Part shown: one piece after another, positions 47,990-51,829 of the stretch
Layout: each line of letters begins with the position of its first letter
Numbering within the stretch: position 1 is the first letter of the stretch
Assembly (NCBI RefSeq): GCF_000952685.1
Contig: NZ_JYHV01000006.1
Coordinates: forward strand, 1 to 51,829
DNA length: 51,829 nucleotides
Source: Stutzerimonas stutzeri
GTDB lineage: Bacteria; Pseudomonadota; Gammaproteobacteria; Pseudomonadales; Pseudomonadaceae
Direction: 5' to 3'
The notes under the pieces: generated by a model
Told to the model about the DNA's origin: nothing
Databases searched by the model: none
Seen by the model: only the letters and a program-made list of their open reading frames with translations
Made by a program: the position numbers and the translations under genes

Positions 47990-49156
47990 ATGAGCCATCG
48001 CATCGTCCTGCCGCGCCTGATGGAAGTCGGCGCTGGCGCCAGCCAGCAGATCGTCTCCGTGCTGAACAACCTGGGCTGCAAACGACCGTTGATCGTCACC
48101 GACCGGATGATGGTCGAGTTGGGCTATGCCGCGCGGATCAGCGAGATTCTGAGCAAGGCCGATATCCCCAGCGACTGCTTCGCCGATACTCTGCCGGAGC
48201 CGACCGCGGCGTCGATTCGGGCAGGCGTCGAGATGGTGCGCCAGGGTGACTACGACTCGATTATCGCCCTTGGTGGCGGCAGCCCCATCGACTCGGCCAA
48301 GGCCATCGGCATCCTCGGCAAATTCGGCGGCGAGATGCGCGACTACCGTTTCCCGCGCGATGTCAGCGAAGCCGGATTGCCGCTGATCGCCATCCCCACC
48401 ACCGCCGGCACCGGGTCGGAAGCCACGCGCTTTACCATCATCACCGACGAAACCAGTGACGAGAAAATGCTCTGCGCCGGCCTTGGCTTCATGCCGGTAG
48501 CCGCGCTGATCGACTACGAGTTGACGCTGTCGCTACCGCCGCGGGTGACCGCCGACACCGGCATCGACGCGCTGACCCATGCCATTGAGGCTTATGTCAG
48601 CCGCAAGGCCAGTCTCTACAGCGATGCCCAGGCACTGCAGGCCATGCGTCTGCTGGCGCCCAATCTGCGTGCCGCTTACCACGAGCCGGGCAATCGCCAG
48701 GCCCGCGAGGCGATGATGCTCGGCGCGACATTGGCCGGTATCGCCTTCTCCAACGCCTCGGTGGCGCTGGTGCATGGTATGAGCCGGCCGATTGGTGCTT
48801 TTTTTCATGTGCCGCACGGGCTGTCCAACGCCATGCTGCTGCCAGCAATCACGGCGTTCTCCATTCCCGCGGCGCCCGAACGTTATGCCGATTGCGCACG
48901 TGCCATGGGCGTGGCGGGTGAAGCCGACAGCGTCGATGCGGCCAATGACAAGCTGCTCACCGAGCTACGCATGATCAACAAAGAACTGCAGGTACCCAGC
49001 CCCGAGCAGTTCGGCATCACCCGTGAACGCTTTTTCGAGCTGCGCGAAACCATGGCGAAGCAGGCCCTGGCCTCGGGTTCGCCCGGTAACAACCCGCGCG
49101 TGCCCACCGAAGCGGAAATCATCGACCTCTACGAAACCGTCTGGAACCAGGAGTGA
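47990..49156 (+). CDS. Iron-containing alcohol dehydrogenase
   Basis: The 388-aa protein is a full-length group III Fe-ADH: NAD-binding GGGSPIDSAKAIGI (about 93-106), PTTAGTGSEAT, then metal ligands in DTGIDALTHAIEAY (Asp and His) and in HGMSRPIGAFFHVPHG (two His). It oxidises or reduces a small alcohol/semialdehyde. The stop is followed 5 bp later by the MmsA-type dehydrogenase start, so alcohol to semialdehyde to acyl-CoA is a plausible two-step route (for example 3-hydroxypropionate to malonate semialdehyde to acetyl-CoA); the substrate is inferred. Confidence 0.92.
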   Translation: MSHRIVLPRLMEVGAGASQQIVSVLNNLGCKRPLIVTDRMMVELGYAARISEILSKADIPSDCFADTLPEPTAASIRAGVEMVRQGDYDSIIALGGGSPIDSAKAIGILGKFGGEMRDYRFPRDVSEAGLPLIAIPTTAGTGSEATRFTIITDETSDEKMLCAGLGFMPVAALIDYELTLSLPPRVTADTGIDALTHAIEAYVSRKASLYSDAQALQAMRLLAPNLRAAYHEPGNRQAREAMMLGATLAGIAFSNASVALVHGMSRPIGAFFHVPHGLSNAMLLPAITAFSIPAAPERYADCARAMGVAGEADSVDAANDKLLTELRMINKELQVPSPEQFGITRERFFELRETMAKQALASGSPGNNPRVPTEAEIIDLYETVWNQE

Positions 49157-49161
49157 GTCCC

Positions 49162-50664
49162 ATGCAGACCCTCGGCAACCTGATCAACAACGAGGCCGTC
49201 GCTGGCCGCTCCGAACGCCACGCGACCGTCTACAACCCGGCTACCGGTGAGCCGCGCCTCTATGTGTCGCTTTCATCGGCTGACGAAACCCGTGAGGCCA
49301 TTGCCGCCGCCCAGGCCGCCTTCGAAGGTTGGTCGAAGACGCCGCCGCTGGTGCGCGCCCGCGTCATGTTCCGTTTCAAGGCGTTGCTCGAGGAGCGTCG
49401 CGACGACGTGGCGCGGCTGATCTCGCTGGAGCACGGCAAGGTGTTCTCCGATGCGCAGGGTGAAGTCACTCGCGGGCTGGAAGTGGTGGAGTTCGCCTGC
49501 GGCATCCCGCATCTGCTCAAGGGCGAGTTCTCGCCCAACGTCGGGCGCGACATCGATTCCAACTCGCTGATGCAGCCGCTGGGTGTCTGTGTTGGTATTA
49601 CGCCGTTCAACTTCCCGGCCATGGTGCCGCTGTGGATGCTGCCGGTGGCCATCGCCTGCGGCAATACCTTCGTCTTGAAGCCGTCGGAGAAGGACCCGAG
49701 CGCGACGATGTTGCTTGGTGAACTGCTGGCCGAAGCCGGACTGCCGGCGGGCGTGCTGAACATCGTCAACGGTGACAAGGAAGCGGTGGACGTGCTGCTC
49801 ACCGACGAGCGCGTGCAGTCGGTGAGCTTCGTCGGCTCGACGCCTATCGCCGAGTACATCTACAGCACCGCGTCGGCCCACGGTAAGCGTTGCCAGGCCT
49901 TGGGCGGCGCTAAGAACCACATGGTGATCATGCCCGACGCCGATCCGCAGCAAGTGGTTGGCTCGCTGATGGGGGCCGCCTATGGCTCTGCCGGTGAGCG
50001 TTGCATGGCGATCTCGGTGGCGGTCTGTGTCGGCGACGAGGTGGCGGACAATCTGGTCGAGATGCTCAAGGGCGAGATTGCGCAGATGCGTACTGGTCCG
50101 GGCACGGGGGTTGAGCCTGAGCCGCACATGGGGCCGCTGGTCACCCGTGAGCATCAGCAGAAGGTCGTCAGCTACATCGACCTGGGCGTGGAAGAGGGCG
50201 CGACTCTGGTCTGCGATGGCCGTGAGTTGAAAGTTGATGGCTACGAGAACGGCTTCTACGTCGGCCCGAGCCTGTTCGATCGGGTGACGCCCGAAATGCG
50301 CATCTACAAAGAAGAAATCTTCGGTCCGGTCTTGGCGGTCGTACGCGTCAAATCCTTTGACGACGCGTTGAAGCTGGTCAACGACCACGAGTTCGGCAAC
50401 GGCACCTCGATCTTCACCCGTGATGGGGACACCGCGCGGCAGTACGAGGAAGAGGTCAAAGTCGGCATGGTCGGCGTCAACGTGCCGATCCCGGTGCCGA
50501 TGGCGTTCCACTGCTTCGGCGGCTGGAAGCGCTCGATCTTCGGCCCGCTGAACATGCATGGTCCGGACGGCGTGCGTTTCTTCACCCGGATGAAGACCGT
50601 GACTCGGCGCTGGCCGACCGGTATCCGTGCCGGCGCGGATTTTTCGATGCCGACAATGAAATAA
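49162..50664 (+). CDS. mmsA: CoA-acylating methylmalonate-semialdehyde dehydrogenase
   Basis: The 500-aa protein has the MmsA family pattern: ITPFNFPAMVPLWMLPVA (about 136-153), FVGSTPIAEYIY and the catalytic Cys in YGSAGERCMAIS. MmsA-type enzymes convert methylmalonate or malonate semialdehyde to propionyl- or acetyl-CoA with CO2 release. AGGAG 8 nt upstream fixes ATG 49162 over the GTG at 49153. It is co-transcribed with the Fe-ADH. The mmsB gene of the valine pathway is not present, which argues for a role other than valine breakdown. Confidence 0.92.
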   Translation: MQTLGNLINNEAVAGRSERHATVYNPATGEPRLYVSLSSADETREAIAAAQAAFEGWSKTPPLVRARVMFRFKALLEERRDDVARLISLEHGKVFSDAQGEVTRGLEVVEFACGIPHLLKGEFSPNVGRDIDSNSLMQPLGVCVGITPFNFPAMVPLWMLPVAIACGNTFVLKPSEKDPSATMLLGELLAEAGLPAGVLNIVNGDKEAVDVLLTDERVQSVSFVGSTPIAEYIYSTASAHGKRCQALGGAKNHMVIMPDADPQQVVGSLMGAAYGSAGERCMAISVAVCVGDEVADNLVEMLKGEIAQMRTGPGTGVEPEPHMGPLVTREHQQKVVSYIDLGVEEGATLVCDGRELKVDGYENGFYVGPSLFDRVTPEMRIYKEEIFGPVLAVVRVKSFDDALKLVNDHEFGNGTSIFTRDGDTARQYEEEVKVGMVGVNVPIPVPMAFHCFGGWKRSIFGPLNMHGPDGVRFFTRMKTVTRRWPTGIRAGADFSMPTMK

Positions 50665-50733
50665 GCCGCAGGGCCGGGACGATCACCCAGGCAACTGCCG
50701 GTGCTGGCCCCGGCTCATTTCGATTAAGCTTCT

Positions 50734-50760
50734 CCGCCCCCCTGGGGCGGCCGTTTTATT
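50734..50760 (+). terminator. Rho-independent terminator after mmsA
   Basis: CCGCCCC (50734-50740) pairs with GGGGCGG (50744-50750) over a 3-nt loop, followed by CCGTTTTATT. It lies 24 bp before the IclR gene start, so that gene either has its promoter within or very near the hairpin or is read through. Confidence 0.75.
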
Positions 50761-50783
50761 CATCTACCGTAACGGGCTTCGCC

Positions 50784-51548
50784 ATGCGCAGTACCCCCCG
50801 TGAAAAAGGCTCCTCCATCACTCGCGTGCTGGAAATCATCGAAGCTGTGGCCGGCGCCGCGGAGCCGCTGACGCCCAGTGCGCTGGCGGACAAGCTGGAC
50901 ATTCCCAAGGCCAGCGCCCATCGCCTGGTACAGACACTGGAAAAAGAAGGCTTTCTGCAGTTCGGCTTGCGTGGCGGCCTGCTGCCGGGCGATCGACTGC
51001 ATGTCACCGCGGTGAATATCCTTGGCAGCGGCCGACACAAGGCGCTGCGTCAGGCAATCCTGCGCCAGCTGTCCGAGGAGATCGGTGAAACCTGCGGCTT
51101 GTCCGTACCTGATGGCCTGGACATGCTCTATTTCGACCGCGTACAGACCAACTGGCCGCTGCAGATCAATCTGCCCATCGGTAGCCATACGCCGCTCTGG
51201 TGCACCGCCAGCGGCAAGCTCTATCTCGCTTCGCTACCTCAGGAGCAGCTGGACAAGATCCTGCCGCGCCTGCCGATCCGGCAGCTGGCACGCAATACCC
51301 TCACCGATCTCAGTGCCTTGCGCGACGACCTTGCACGGATCCGCGAAGAGGAGCTGGCCACCGATTCGGAAGAATTCATCGACGGTATGGTGGCCTGCGC
51401 CGTGCCGGTGCGCGACGGCCGCGGTGAGCTGAGTGCCTGCTTGTTCACTCATGCGCCAGTGATTCGTTGTTCGATGGAGTCGCTGCTGACCTTTGCTCCG
51501 CGCCTGCGTGCGGCGGCCAGAGAGCTGGAGGCCATTGTCAGCGGTTGA
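50784..51548 (+). CDS. IclR-family transcriptional regulator
   Basis: The 254-aa protein has the N-terminal winged helix (SALADKLDIPKASAHRLVQTLEKEG as residues 32-56; core PKASAHRLVQTL) and the C-terminal IclR effector domain (HTPLWCTASGKLYLA and a closing LTFAPRLRAAARELEAI). It resembles regulators of catabolic operons with one small-molecule pocket. The gene follows the Fe-ADH/mmsA operon and is the likely controller of it through the dyads at 47796 and 47863. The ribosome site is weak. Confidence 0.92.
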   Translation: MRSTPREKGSSITRVLEIIEAVAGAAEPLTPSALADKLDIPKASAHRLVQTLEKEGFLQFGLRGGLLPGDRLHVTAVNILGSGRHKALRQAILRQLSEEIGETCGLSVPDGLDMLYFDRVQTNWPLQINLPIGSHTPLWCTASGKLYLASLPQEQLDKILPRLPIRQLARNTLTDLSALRDDLARIREEELATDSEEFIDGMVACAVPVRDGRGELSACLFTHAPVIRCSMESLLTFAPRLRAAARELEAIVSG

Positions 51549-51563
51549 AGCGTACTGCTTGGG

Positions 51564-51591
51564 TTTCGTCCCTGGCAGGCCTTCGGCCTGC
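51564..51591. repeat. Dispersed intergenic repeat, copy 1
   Basis: A 28-nt element beginning TTTCGTCCCTGGCAGG contains a perfect hairpin (GCAGGCC / GGCCTGC around TTC, 51575-51591). An identical copy lies at 51802-51829. It may also act as the terminator of the IclR gene. Confidence 0.8.
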
Positions 51592-51595
51592 ATTC

Positions 51596-51611
51596 GCCGC
51601 GAGGTCGCGGC
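51596..51611. repeat. REP-like palindrome
   Basis: GCCGCGA (51596-51602) and TCGCGGC (51605-51611) form a perfect palindrome around GG, directly followed by CTCCCAC. This motif is typical of Pseudomonas REP-type intergenic elements. Confidence 0.6.
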
Positions 51612-51654
51612 TCCCACGAAGCGTCGCGGGTTGGTGGGCGCGCCAACCTCGGCG

Positions 51655-51672
51655 CGAAGCTTTCAGGCTTCG
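51655..51672. repeat. Small hairpin in the terminal repeat region
   Basis: CGAAGC (51655-51660) and GCTTCG (51667-51672) flank a 6-nt loop. It is one of several inverted repeats in the terminal 280 bp. Confidence 0.4.
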
Positions 51673-51736
51673 GTAATAGTGCGGATGACGCTCTTTTCAT
51701 CCACCGTGCTCCGCCTCGGTGGCCGTCACCCTGTGG

Positions 51737-51774
51737 ATCGCCACCCGGTGAATCGCCACCCGGTGAATCGGTGA
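51737..51774. repeat. Short tandem repeat (15-bp unit)
   Basis: The unit ATCGCCACCCGGTGA occurs twice in tandem (51737-51751, 51752-51766), followed by a shortened ATCGGTGA (51767-51774). The complementary-strand composition resembles the widespread intergenic elements with GGTGGATCACGCTTCACC-like cores in pseudomonads. Confidence 0.75.
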
Positions 51775-51801
51775 AGCGTGATCCACCCTACAACTGCTTT
51801 G

Positions 51802-51829
51802 TTTCGTCCCTGGCAGGCCTTCGGCCTGC
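51802..51829. repeat. Dispersed intergenic repeat, copy 2 (cut by window end)
   Basis: This is identical over 28 nt to the element at 51564-51591, preceded by similar TGCTT sequence. The window ends exactly at the end of the hairpin, so the full element length is not visible. Confidence 0.8.

Overview
The window is about 52 kb of bacterial chromosome with high-GC coding sequence and dense, mostly short intergenic gaps. Gene content and order point to Pseudomonas sensu lato. A Stutzerimonas (P. stutzeri group) strain is my best guess, but only from overall impression. The strongest evidence is the run ridA-spoT-rpoZ-gmk-yicC-rph-(DUF4870)-crc-pyrE-(DUF4124)-argB-algC-dut-coaBC-radC, then pauB-dadR-dadA-ridA-pauR-cycB-cupin-xpt. 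This matches, from memory, the P. aeruginosa PAO1 order around PA5339-PA5298. I saw no rRNA, tRNA, CRISPR array, integrase, transposase or prophage.

Layout. (1) 1-9.4 kb is accessory: a TPM-domain membrane protein, a TTC38-like TPR protein divergent from a GlxA/AraC regulator, an FtsH-like membrane AAA+ protease, and a periplasmic molybdenum hydroxylase cluster (2Fe-2S subunit, Tat-exported molybdopterin subunit, cytochrome c) whose cytochrome gene is broken after its first haem site. (2) 9.5-12.7 kb holds a FecR-domain protein and an OmpA-like lipoprotein converging on a CHASE2 adenylate cyclase. (3) 12.8-27.4 kb is the conserved core: stringent response (spoT, rpoZ), nucleotide metabolism (gmk, pyrE, dut), RNA processing (yicC, rph), carbon catabolite control (crc), arginine, exopolysaccharide/LPS sugar and CoA synthesis (argB, algC, coaBC), and radC. 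(4) 27.4-35.7 kb is a variable block where P. aeruginosa carries rpmB-rpmG and kauB: an unrecognised membrane protein, a thioesterase, a fused 3-hydroxyacyl-CoA dehydrogenase, a chemoreceptor with a sensor-like domain after its signalling hairpin, an Mpo1-like protein, a secreted protein and a phospholipase D-like lipoprotein. (5) 35.8-41.9 kb is amine and D-amino-acid catabolism (pauB, dadR, dadA, ridA, pauR) plus cytochrome c5, a cupin and xpt. The alanine racemase gene dadX expected after dadA is absent. (6) 42.1-47.7 kb is carbohydrate-related: two GH13 enzymes and a DUF1080 protein in a tight minus-strand operon, divergent from a GAPDH-family gene overlapping a cyclodeaminase-family gene. 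(7) 47.7-51.5 kb is an iron alcohol dehydrogenase plus CoA-acylating semialdehyde dehydrogenase (MmsA) operon followed by an IclR regulator, with inverted repeats flanking the operon promoter. The right edge (51.55-51.83 kb) is a mosaic of short Pseudomonas-type intergenic repeats.

No single locus is clearly a new system. The items I would follow first are the FecR/OmpA/CHASE2-cyclase grouping, the 16-bp perfect inverted repeat before the chemoreceptor, the GAPDH-cyclodeaminase overlap, the truncated cytochrome and its unexplained flank, and the candidate IclR operators.
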